The translations under genes were made by a program, and so were the position numbers. A DNA stretch of 25,783 nucleotides from CAYOHP01 sp964403795 [NCBI: uncultured bacterium] (GTDB lineage: Bacteria > Muiribacteriota > UBA6191 > CAZXTJ01), in assembly GCA_964403795.1 (NCBI GenBank), contig CAYOHP010000098.1, positions 1-25,783 of the forward strand, given 5' to 3'. The notes under the pieces were generated by a model, which saw only the letters and a program-made list of their open reading frames with translations, had not been told where the DNA came from and made no database searches. This document shows positions 7,157 through 14,029 of this stretch, one piece after another. Position 1 is the stretch's first letter. The number at the start of each line of letters is the position of its first letter.

Positions 7157-9586
7157 TCAGTCCTCTGCTCCCAAGGCCCGGAACAGGGCCATCCGGTCGG
7201 CCTCGGCGCCAGCCTGCATCCAGTCGAGGCAGGAGGCGAGGACCTGCTTGCGCTTGGCGGCGCCGTCGAGTCCCTCGAGTCCGAACCCGAGGAGCACGGT
7301 GGCGGCCGAGCCGTTCCTGGAGGCGACCCCGCCGAAGCGCTTCACGAAGCCCCAGAGGACCTTGTAGCGCAGGAACTCGAAGGCGCCGGGGCCGTCGGCC
7401 AGCAGGGCGTCGGGGGTGGTGGTGTGGCCCACCCCGTCGTCACCGGTCGAGAGGCCGGAGCTCGGCATCTTCGAGGCCAGGGCGTTGCCCGGGTGCGGCT
7501 CGAGGAAGTCCGTCGAGATGGCGCCCGAGACCAGCTTGGCCCGCAGCCGCTCCTTGAGGAAGGACGACTCGGCGATGCCCTCGGCCAGGTTCTGGCCGGT
7601 CATCAGCACGCTGCCGCCCTGGTCCAGGTACTCGCCCAGGGCCCGCAGCGCGCTCGACTTGATCGAGGTGCGCCGGTCGCCGGTCACCCAGATCACGCTG
7701 GCGTAGCCCGCCAGGGCTGCGCCCGACTCGGGGGCGTTCTCGCCGGAGAGCAGGTCGAACCCGCCCGGCCGGTCCACCAGGGCCGCCTTGTAGGCGTTCT
7801 CGAAGTCGGCTCCGCCGTCGTCGTCGACCACGAGCACGCCCTTGGCCTTGCCCAGGACGACGGCCAGGGGAGCGCCGCCTGCGGTGGCGGACACGGTGGC
7901 CGGGTGGTACCCGGTGGCCGAGAAGCGCACCTGGTAGCTGCCCTGGGGGACCGGGAACGAGAAGCTGCCGTCGTTCCCGGCCGTCTGGGTGGCGAGCGGG
8001 GTGTCGAGGACCTGGATCGAGGCCCGCACTCCCTCGCCGTCGGGACCGCGCACGGTCCCGGAGAGCGGGGCGCTGGGCACCGCCTGGAGGGAGACGGAGA
8101 GGTCCACCGACTCGTCGCCGGAGATGACCACGGTCTCGGTGCGGGTCTGGTAGCCGAAGAGCTTGAACTCGAGGGTGTGGGTGCCCTTCGCCGCCCGGAC
8201 CGAGTACTCGCCGCTGGCGGGGATCTGGATGGACTTGCCGTTGAAGACCAGGGTCGCTGCCAGGCCGTTGCCGGCGCCGTCGGTGACCCGACCCTTGATG
8301 GTGCTCGAGGAGAGCGAGGCGATGGCGGCGTAGGCGTCGATGATGCCGGTGCCGAAGTCGTTGTCCTTGCCCGGAGCGCCCATGTCGCGGGCGGTGTTCA
8401 TCAGGGCCGCCTCCACGGCTTCGAGCGAGATCCCCGGGTTCTTCTGGAAGATCAGGGTGGCGGCTCCGGCCACGTTGGGGCAGGCCATGGAGGTGCCGCT
8501 GATCGACCAGTACCCGCCGCCGTCCTTGGCGGAATAGACGTTCTGGCCGGGGGCCGAGACGTCGGGCTTCACCCTCTCGGTGCCGTCCCACTTGACGGGG
8601 CCGCGGCTCGAGAAGCGGGCGATGGCATCGGAGCTCTGGGTGGCGCCCACCGCGAACGAGTGGGGGTAGCCGCCCGGGATACCGACGGTCTTGGCGTTGG
8701 GACCGGCGTTGCCGGCCGCGAACACCGGGAGCACCCCGGCGGCGCGCCAGGCCTGGACCGCAGCCCAGAAGCTCTTGTCGGTGGTGGCATTCGAGCCCCA
8801 GGAGTTCGAGCACAGCGGGGGAGCGTCGTCGGTGGAGGGGTTCCCGTCGGGATCCAGGATCCACTGCATGCTCTTCAGCAATGCCTCGGTGGTGGCGCCC
8901 TGGTTCGAGAACACCCGGGCCACGATCAGCTTGGCCTTGGGGGCCATGCCGATGGCGGTCCCGCCGGCAGCACCGCCGGCGATGGTGCCTGCGGTGTGGG
9001 TGCCGTGGCCCTGGCCGTCCTTGGGGGTGGTGTTGTTGGCGTCGAGGAAGTCCTTGAACGCCACGATCTTGCCTGCGAGATCGGGGTGGTTGGGATCGGC
9101 GCCGGTGTCGATGTGGCCGACGATCACGCCCTCGCCGTCGAGGCCGAGTTCGTTCCAGACCCGGGGGGCGTTCACCTTGGCGATGGACCAGGTGATGTCG
9201 CCCTCGGTGGGCACAGCTTCCCCGACCGAGAACTCGGGGGCCGGGACGATCCCGACCGGCTCGACCCGGGCGACTCCGGGCAGCTGGGCCAGCTCGGGGG
9301 CGAGGGTCTTGTCGATGGTGACCGCCACCGCATTGGCGATCCACAGGTGGCGGACCTCGGACTCGCCGAGGCCGATGGCACCGAAGTCCTGGGCGACCCG
9401 GGCGAAGGCCGCCTGGTGGGCGCCCTGGAGGCGGCGCACGATCTCGGACGACGGGGCGCGCACGCCCTCGAGGTCGAGCGAGCCTTCGAGAAAGGCCAGG
9501 TAGTCGTCGGCGCGGGCCGGGCCGGAAACGGCCAGGGCTGCCAGGGCGGAGAGGGCGGCGGCCCTCCAGCGGGTACTCCGGTGCAT
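7157..9586 (-). CDS. secreted subtilisin-like (S8) serine peptidase with C-terminal accessory domains
   Basis: The 809-aa protein has a signal peptide (1-26, cleavage after ARA) and a propeptide-like region (about 27-125). The S8 domain has the full triad: Asp160 (GHIDTGADPNHPDL), His194 (GHGTHTAGT) and Ser366 (GTSMACPNVAGAA), with oxyanion Asn293 (AAGNAGPN). After it come two carboxypeptidase regulatory-like beta-sandwiches (about 430-510 and 515-590, GRVTDGAGNGL and GTVRGPDGEGV). Last is an alpha/beta domain opening with GVLVVDDDGGADFENAY (about 593 onward) that resembles the Rossmann-like C-terminal domains of some bacterial subtilases. It should be exported and degrade proteins outside the cytoplasm. 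No sortase or type IX tail is seen. The ATG is preceded by GAGGAGG. Both minus-strand neighbours are unrelated. Confidence 0.93.
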   Translation of the reverse strand: MHRSTRWRAAALSALAALAVSGPARADDYLAFLEGSLDLEGVRAPSSEIVRRLQGAHQAAFARVAQDFGAIGLGESEVRHLWIANAVAVTIDKTLAPELAQLPGVARVEPVGIVPAPEFSVGEAVPTEGDITWSIAKVNAPRVWNELGLDGEGVIVGHIDTGADPNHPDLAGKIVAFKDFLDANNTTPKDGQGHGTHTAGTIAGGAAGGTAIGMAPKAKLIVARVFSNQGATTEALLKSMQWILDPDGNPSTDDAPPLCSNSWGSNATTDKSFWAAVQAWRAAGVLPVFAAGNAGPNAKTVGIPGGYPHSFAVGATQSSDAIARFSSRGPVKWDGTERVKPDVSAPGQNVYSAKDGGGYWSISGTSMACPNVAGAATLIFQKNPGISLEAVEAALMNTARDMGAPGKDNDFGTGIIDAYAAIASLSSSTIKGRVTDGAGNGLAATLVFNGKSIQIPASGEYSVRAAKGTHTLEFKLFGYQTRTETVVISGDESVDLSVSLQAVPSAPLSGTVRGPDGEGVRASIQVLDTPLATQTAGNDGSFSFPVPQGSYQVRFSATGYHPATVSATAGGAPLAVVLGKAKGVLVVDDDGGADFENAYKAALVDRPGGFDLLSGENAPESGAALAGYASVIWVTGDRRTSIKSSALRALGEYLDQGGSVLMTGQNLAEGIAESSFLKERLRAKLVSGAISTDFLEPHPGNALASKMPSSGLSTGDDGVGHTTTPDALLADGPGAFEFLRYKVLWGFVKRFGGVASRNGSAATVLLGFGLEGLDGAAKRKQVLASCLDWMQAGAEADRMALFRALGAED

Positions 9587-9831
9587 GCGAACTCCTCCTC
9601 GATCCTCGTTGCTGCGAGGCTGGGGAATTCTCCCCCCAGGCCTCAGAGTCCCGGTCGCCGCGCCCTGCTCGTAAGGGGTCTTCGCGTCGGCTGCCGAGGT
9701 CCCGTCTGCGACGAGAGCCGGCGAGGATATCGTGGGGACTCCCGGTTCCGCAAGGGAAACCGACAGGCGATCCGGGCCTGGGTCGGGAGGTGTGCCTCCG
9801 CTCCCTCGGGAGACCGGTCGGCGGTCCGTCC
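9587..9831 (-). other. 245-bp intergenic region with structured leader
   Basis: No gene is seen here. It holds the S8 peptidase promoter and a leader of about 130 nt. Two neighbouring hairpins lie in the leader: CCTCG-TTGCTG-CGAGG (9604-9619) and CTGGGG-AATTCTCC-CCCCAG (9620-9639). They end about 18 nt before the start codon and just upstream of the GAGGAGG site, so they could modulate translation. No known riboswitch class is recognised. Confidence 0.35.
9724..9753 (-). promoter_or_regulatory. promoter of the S8 peptidase gene
   Basis: On the minus strand there is a -35 TTGCGG (9753-9748), an 18-bp spacer and a -10 TATCCT (9729-9724). The predicted start near 9717 gives a long 5' leader. 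Confidence 0.5.
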
Positions 9832-10614
9832 TCAGCCCTTCTTCGAGGCGGCCAGGCGCTCCTTGGCGGCCCGTCGGGCGGCGACCCCCTCGGGCGAGAG
9901 GAGCACCTCCATGGAGCTCCGGTCGTAGCGGAGCGCCGCCTCGCCCATGCGGGAGAGCAGCGGCTCGACCAGGGTCCGCTTGCTGGCGACGAAGGCCGGG
10001 AGGCTTTCCCGGGGAAGACTGCGGGCCCGTTCCAGGGCTGCCTCGACCAGTTCCCCCGGGGGCACCAGGCGCTCGAAGAACCCGGCATCCCGGGCCTCCT
10101 CGGCGGGATACCGCCGGCCCCAGAGCACCCACTCGGAGGCAGTCCGGTCACCGAGCCGGTGGCGGACCAGTTCCGTGAGGCCGGCGGGCATGGGGATGCC
10201 GATCGCGACCTCGTTCAGGGCGACCTGGCCTCCGCCCTCGCAACCGAGCCGCACGTCGGTCGCCAGTGCCAGGATGGCGCCGCCTGCGAAGGCGTGGCCG
10301 TTGACTGCGGCCACGGTGGGTCGGGGCGAGGCGATCAGGCGCCCGAAGAGGGCCATGTACCGGGCGAACCAGGCCACCAGACCGTCGGCGGTGGCGGTCT
10401 CGAACATGGCGAAGGTGGACTCGAAGTCGAGACCGGCCGAGAAGACCTTGCCGGAACCGGTGAGGACCGCGGGGACCCCGGGGTACTCGGCGTCGAGTTC
10501 GTCGAGGGCCTGGGCCATCTCGGCGAAGAAGGCCTCGTCCTGCTTGTTCACCGGGTTCGAACGCATGGTGACCAGGACCGCACCGTCTCGCGCCTCGATC
10601 GTCCAGGCCGCCAT
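9832..10614 (-). CDS. enoyl-CoA hydratase/isomerase family protein
   Basis: The 260-aa protein has the crotonase fold. The two oxyanion-hole segments are GKVFSAGLDF (Ala60-Gly61) and GHAFAGGAI (Gly111-Gly112). One acidic residue, Glu135, lies in the NEVAIGI segment that carries the second catalytic glutamate of hydratases. The first hydratase glutamate, normally just after the GGG turn, is replaced by Ile/Leu (GGAILA). That favours delta3-delta2-enoyl-CoA isomerase or another crotonase reaction over classical hydration. It would act on acyl-CoA thioesters in the cytoplasm. The ATG has GGAGG 7 nt upstream. No other fatty-acid genes are adjacent, and it diverges from the ATP-grasp gene. Confidence 0.87.
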   Translation of the reverse strand: MAAWTIEARDGAVLVTMRSNPVNKQDEAFFAEMAQALDELDAEYPGVPAVLTGSGKVFSAGLDFESTFAMFETATADGLVAWFARYMALFGRLIASPRPTVAAVNGHAFAGGAILALATDVRLGCEGGGQVALNEVAIGIPMPAGLTELVRHRLGDRTASEWVLWGRRYPAEEARDAGFFERLVPPGELVEAALERARSLPRESLPAFVASKRTLVEPLLSRMGEAALRYDRSSMEVLLSPEGVAARRAAKERLAASKKG

Positions 10615-10632
10615 CGGACACCTCCGGGAGGC

Positions 10633-10638
10633 AGCGTA
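10633..10638 (-). promoter_or_regulatory. -10 box upstream of the enoyl-CoA hydratase/isomerase-family gene
   Basis: TACGCT on the minus strand places a start near 10626, just before the GGAGG site. No good -35 is visible. The same TACGCT box precedes the J-domain gene. Confidence 0.35.
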
Positions 10639-10787
10639 CCGCCGCCGCGGTCGGGTGGGAGCCTGGCGTGCCCGGGGAGGTCCCCGTCGTCGGTTCCGCC
10701 TCGACGGCTGTGGCGGACGGGCAGCCCTCCGCCGCCGCCTGGCGGCCGGTCGAGCGCGGGGCACTGGCGGGCGGGAACGCCGTCTTC

Positions 10788-10793
10788 TACTGT
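10788..10793 (+). promoter_or_regulatory. -10 box upstream of the ATP-grasp gene
   Basis: TACTGT would start transcription near 10800, leaving room for GAGGAGG (10831-10837) and GTG 10842. The -35 is weak. This supports the GTG start over the longer reading frame that opens at 10668. Confidence 0.35.
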
Positions 10794-10841
10794 CGGGTCG
10801 AGGCCGCCGGGGTGGGGAGTCGGGCGACCCGAGGAGGCAGC

Positions 10842-12287
10842 GTGCTGGCCAGCCAGGTGTCGAAGGCGCTCCACCGAATCTACCGGTCGAGGCGATCGGA
10901 GGTGGCGGCCGGGGCACGCGCCATGGAAGCCTTCCAACGGCAATTCGGGAACCTGCTCGGGGGCGATCCCGTGCCTACCACCCCGGATCCGCTCTTCATC
11001 GAGCGCCGGGGCCTCTCGGTCTTCTCCCAACGGCTGGAGCGGCTGGTGGCCTGGCTGGAGGCGGTCGCCGGCCATCTCGCCCTGCTCCCCGACATGCCCG
11101 AGGTGGTGGGCCTGGATCCCCTGCATGCGGAACTGATCGCCAAGGACGCGGGGCTCCCGGCACGGCTCCTGCCCATCGCCAGGGTCGACGGGATGATCGA
11201 TGCGGAGGAGCGCTTCCGGGTCGTCGAGGTGAACACCGACGGGTCCACCGGAATCCACGACGCCTGGGTGCTAGGGGAGGCGGCCCGACGGCTCCCCGCC
11301 CTCGAGAGCCTCCGGGCCGAGTTCCGACCGGCCCCGCTCCCGCTCTACGACCACCTGGCCCGGGCCATCCTGGAGGCGCACCAGGAACAGGGCGGCGAGG
11401 GCCTCCCCCAGGTGGCGATCGTCGACTGGGACCATGTGAAGACCCGCCACGAGCAGGTGGCCCTGGTCGACCGGCTCTCGGAGCGCGGGATCCCGACCCG
11501 GTGGATCGATCCCCGCTGGCTGCGCATCAAGGGCGGCCGGCTGGTGGACGGCGAGGGTCCGATCGACATCCTCTACAAGCGGGTGCTGACCTCGGAGCTC
11601 CTGGAGGCGCGCAAGGAGCCGGGGGTGAAGGCCTGGTTCACGGCCTACCTCGACGACCTGGTCTGCCAGATCAATCCCTTCGCCGCCGACCTGGTGTTCG
11701 ACAAGGGATTCCTGGCCTTCGCCCAGGATCCCCGCCTGCTCGCCCGGGCCTCCCCCGAGATGCGCCGTCTGGTGGGGGAGCTGCTCCCGGAGACCCGCAT
11801 CTATCCCGGCGACGGCGGCCTGGAGGACTGGGTGCGCAGGGAACGCAAGCGCCTGGTCCTGAAGCCCCGGAGGGAATACGGCGGCCGGGGAGTCGTTCTC
11901 GGACCCTTCGCCACCGAGGCCGAGTGGGAGGGTGCCCTGGCCCTGGCCGATCGCACCGGCGGCTACCTGGCCCAGGAGTACGTGGAAGCCCCGGCGCTCC
12001 GCTTCTGGGTCGTCGACGAGGAGGGCAGGGCGAACCCCCGCGAGCTCTTCACGACCCTGGGGACCTGGGTGTTCTCGGGGAAGGTCCGGGGCTTCTACTA
12101 CCGGGCCGGTCCCAAGCGGGTCATCAACGTCTCGGGAGGGGCCCGCAGCATCCCGGTGCTGGCGGTGGACGTACGGCCCCGCCCGGGCCGGAGCAAGCGG
12201 GCGGCGCCTCCGTCCTCGAAGACCGGGAAGGCCGGGAAGAAGGCGAAGGCCGGCGGGCAAGCCAGGCCCGCCAAGGGGCCCGGCTAG
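10842..12287 (+). CDS. circularly permuted ATP-grasp family ligase
   Basis: The 481-aa protein shows ATP-grasp features in the permuted order seen in CP_ATP-grasp (glutathionylspermidine synthase-like) proteins. The acidic metal-site strand VVEVNTDGSTGI (Glu129, Asn131) comes first, then INPFAADLVFDKGFLAF (Lys288). The ATP-binding lysine and glycine-rich loop follow in LVLKPRREYGGRGVVLG (Lys341), and then YLAQEYVE. Such enzymes join a carboxylate to an amine through an acyl-phosphate; the substrates here are unknown. The last 35 or so residues are a basic Lys/Ala/Gly/Pro tail. Family members often sit with alpha-E and transglutaminase-like genes, which are absent. The start GTG was chosen from GAGGAGG 4 nt upstream. 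Confidence 0.82.
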   Translation: MLASQVSKALHRIYRSRRSEVAAGARAMEAFQRQFGNLLGGDPVPTTPDPLFIERRGLSVFSQRLERLVAWLEAVAGHLALLPDMPEVVGLDPLHAELIAKDAGLPARLLPIARVDGMIDAEERFRVVEVNTDGSTGIHDAWVLGEAARRLPALESLRAEFRPAPLPLYDHLARAILEAHQEQGGEGLPQVAIVDWDHVKTRHEQVALVDRLSERGIPTRWIDPRWLRIKGGRLVDGEGPIDILYKRVLTSELLEARKEPGVKAWFTAYLDDLVCQINPFAADLVFDKGFLAFAQDPRLLARASPEMRRLVGELLPETRIYPGDGGLEDWVRRERKRLVLKPRREYGGRGVVLGPFATEAEWEGALALADRTGGYLAQEYVEAPALRFWVVDEEGRANPRELFTTLGTWVFSGKVRGFYYRAGPKRVINVSGGARSIPVLAVDVRPRPGRSKRAAPPSSKTGKAGKKAKAGGQARPAKGPG

Positions 12288-12539
12288 GTCGGGCGCAGCC
12301 GGAGCGCCCCGGGTTCATCCCGGGGGAGCAGCACAGGCGCAGCCCGCCCGCGAGCGAGGTGCACGGGACGCCTGGGCCACGGCTGCGCCATGGCCCAGGC
12401 ATCCCGTAGCAGCCCATCGGGCTGCCGCGGCTTGCTTTGGGGGTCGACCCCCCAAACCCCCGGAGCCTCGCTCCGCTCGGGGCAGGTTCCAGACCTCGGG
12501 TGCCCGCGAGCGAACCCCTTGGGGTGAGCTGCAGACGAA
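12288..12539. repeat. non-coding island of stacked hairpins between convergent genes
   Basis: No gene is seen in this 252-bp gap between two stop codons. It holds at least five inverted repeats. They are CCCCGGG-TTCAT-CCCGGGG (12307-12325), a 17-bp arm pair with one mismatch and an 11-nt loop (12363-12379 with 12391-12407), and GCAGCCC-ATC-GGGCTGC (12409-12425). The others are GGGGGTCGACCCCC with flanking TTT/AAA (12436-12456) and CGGAGC-CTC-GCTCCG (12461-12475). It may serve as a bidirectional terminator or be a repetitive extragenic element of the REP type. The G-run/C-run AAACCCCC style resembles intergenic repeats of other high-GC genomes, but copy number cannot be tested here. Confidence 0.55.
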
Positions 12540-13337
12540 CTAGCTCCGACCCTTGCCGGCGCGGCGGACCCGGGAGGCCTTCTCTGGGCCGACCGCCTTC
12601 TGGGGGAGCACCACGCCGAGCACGAAGACCAGCGCGTAGTAGGCGACGAGGGTGATGCCGGCCAGCCTGGCGGCATGGCGATACTGGTCGGGCTTCAGTT
12701 CCAGGGCGATGGGGGAGAGCCGGAGCAGGGCCTTGACGAAGACGTCGACCCGGCGCTCGCGGGCGGCCTGGGCCCGGTCGATGGAGGCCTGGATCGGATC
12801 CCACCCGTCGGTCGTCTTCTCGCTCTTCCCCTGGCTGTCGGTCTCGCCCCACTGGGCCTTGCCGTAGGTCTTGATCTGCTCCCGCTGGACCATCGCCTTG
12901 ACGTCGGGGAGGGGGGAGATCAGGTCGGAATAGGCGCCCGCCACCACCACTCCGTAGGCCAGCGCCAGGCCCGCCCCCGCGAACAGGACCCAGCGCAGGA
13001 AGCGCATGCCCAGCATCCCGCCGAGGAACAGTCCGAAGGCGATCGGGATCCCGTCGAGCACTCTCCCGGAGGCCGCGAAACGCACGCAGGAGGCAAAGGC
13101 CAGGAGCACCGCGATCGAGATCAGCGCACCCCGCATGGAGAGGTCGAGGACCATGCCGCCGGTGTTCACGATGAGGCGGGACCAGAGGTCGCGGAAGGCG
13201 CACCAGCGACACACATGGTCGAACTCGTGGTTGGTGAAGTGGTTGGCCCGCCAGTACCGCTCGGCGCCCTCGCTCATCAGCTCGAGGGGCAGCCGCAGGA
13301 AGTAGGCCCGCTCCTTCTTGCAGACGATGCAGGCCAC
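12540..13337 (-). CDS. zinc-ribbon membrane protein of unknown function
   Basis: I do not recognise this 265-aa protein. Two CxxC pairs near the N-terminus (Cys3/Cys6 and Cys43/Cys46) suggest a split zinc ribbon on the cytoplasmic side. Hydrophobic helices follow at about 70-87, 95-110 and 113-135, a charged region of about 90 residues (about 138-225, EQIKTYGKAQWGETDSQGK onward), and a last helix at about 228-246 with a short basic tail. It lies 37 bp after the J-domain gene on the same strand and is probably co-transcribed, so the two may act together at the membrane. The start is GTG with GGGAG upstream; the first codons MACIVC place the first CxxC at the extreme N-terminus, which supports this start. 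Confidence 0.72.
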   Translation of the reverse strand: MACIVCKKERAYFLRLPLELMSEGAERYWRANHFTNHEFDHVCRWCAFRDLWSRLIVNTGGMVLDLSMRGALISIAVLLAFASCVRFAASGRVLDGIPIAFGLFLGGMLGMRFLRWVLFAGAGLALAYGVVVAGAYSDLISPLPDVKAMVQREQIKTYGKAQWGETDSQGKSEKTTDGWDPIQASIDRAQAARERRVDVFVKALLRLSPIALELKPDQYRHAARLAGITLVAYYALVFVLGVVLPQKAVGPEKASRVRRAGKGRS

Positions 13338-13374
13338 GCTCAGGCTCCCGGACGGGCGGGCCGGCGATCCACTC

Positions 13375-13881
13375 TCACGTCGGCTTCTTCAACTCGGCCT
13401 CGACCGCGGCCCATGCCTCGCTGATGGCCTGGCTCTTCCGGGTCGCCTCGGCCTGCTTCCGGGGGTCGCCGGCATGGCGGTCGGGGTGGTGCTGCTTCAT
13501 GAGCTTGATGTAGCGGGCCCGCACCTGGTCGAGGGGGGTTCCGGGTTTGACCCCCAGGGTCTGGTAGTGGCTCTCGAGGGTGGCGCGCCGGGTGGCAGGC
13601 CTGCCGCCGGCCTTGCCCCGGGTACCGGCCCCGGCACCCGAGCGGGCCCGACGGAGTTCCGCGTCGAGGTCGGCGAACTCGGACCGGAACCGCTCGTCGA
13701 GCTCCTCGTGGAACTTCTCGAGGTCGAGGTCCGCCGGGTCGGTCTCCGACTCGCTGGCCGCCGGACCGCTCTCGAACAAGCTCCCGAGGCCGTCCCTGGC
13801 CTTGCGCACCACGTCCTGGTCGGTCCAGGAGTTCAGGTACGACTTGGCGATGAACTTCAGCCGGTCCTTGATGGAGGACAT
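13375..13881 (-). CDS. J-domain (DnaJ-like) co-chaperone with C-terminal J domain
   Basis: The 168-aa protein carries a J domain at its C-terminus (about 104-165). It begins SHYQTLGVKPGTPLDQVRARY and includes the essential HPD motif at 132-134, which stimulates the ATPase of Hsp70 (DnaK). The N-terminal 100 residues are charged and partly helical (LDLEKFHEELDERFRSEF), with a low-complexity linker. The Gly/Phe and zinc-finger regions of DnaJ are absent, so it is a class III J-protein that directs Hsp70 to a particular client. The downstream zinc-ribbon membrane protein is a candidate partner. The ATG has GGGAGG 4 nt upstream. Family assignment is firm; the client is unknown. Confidence 0.88.
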   Translation of the reverse strand: MSSIKDRLKFIAKSYLNSWTDQDVVRKARDGLGSLFESGPAASESETDPADLDLEKFHEELDERFRSEFADLDAELRRARSGAGAGTRGKAGGRPATRRATLESHYQTLGVKPGTPLDQVRARYIKLMKQHHPDRHAGDPRKQAEATRKSQAISEAWAAVEAELKKPT

Positions 13882-13919
13882 CGGACCTCCCGGCCCGCGA
13901 GGCTCCCGGCCTCGCCCGA

Positions 13920-13925
13920 AGCGTA
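13920..13925 (-). promoter_or_regulatory. -10 box of the J-domain/zinc-ribbon unit
   Basis: TACGCT on the minus strand, about 40 bp upstream of the J-domain ATG. The upstream TTGTCG (13951-13946) is 20 bp away, longer than the normal spacing, so the -35 is uncertain. Confidence 0.35.
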
Positions 13926-13993
13926 ACCGATGGAGCCCGGGGTTTCGACAAATCGCTGCCCGGCACCCCCGGTCGCGTCGCCCGGAAGCTGGG

Positions 13994-14022
13994 TTGGGAG
14001 CGGGTCTCCTCGATGGTACCCT
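13994..14022 (+). promoter_or_regulatory. promoter of the coiled-coil/CCA-enzyme operon, probably leaderless
   Basis: -35 TTGGGA (13994-13999), a 17-bp spacer and -10 TACCCT (14017-14022), then 7 nt and the ATG. No Shine-Dalgarno sequence lies before the ATG, so translation would start at the 5' end of the mRNA. Confidence 0.55.
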
Positions 14023-14029
14023 GCGCGGG

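Noticed and set aside
9587-10132. N-terminal extension of the S8 peptidase to about 991 residues
   Set aside because: The signal peptide and GAGGAGG site are at 9586, and a promoter lies inside the supposed extension.
12307-12475. CRISPR array or riboswitch in the hairpin island
   Set aside because: The repeats are inverted, not direct, and differ from each other. No conserved riboswitch core was recognised, and the island lies between two gene ends, not upstream of a gene.
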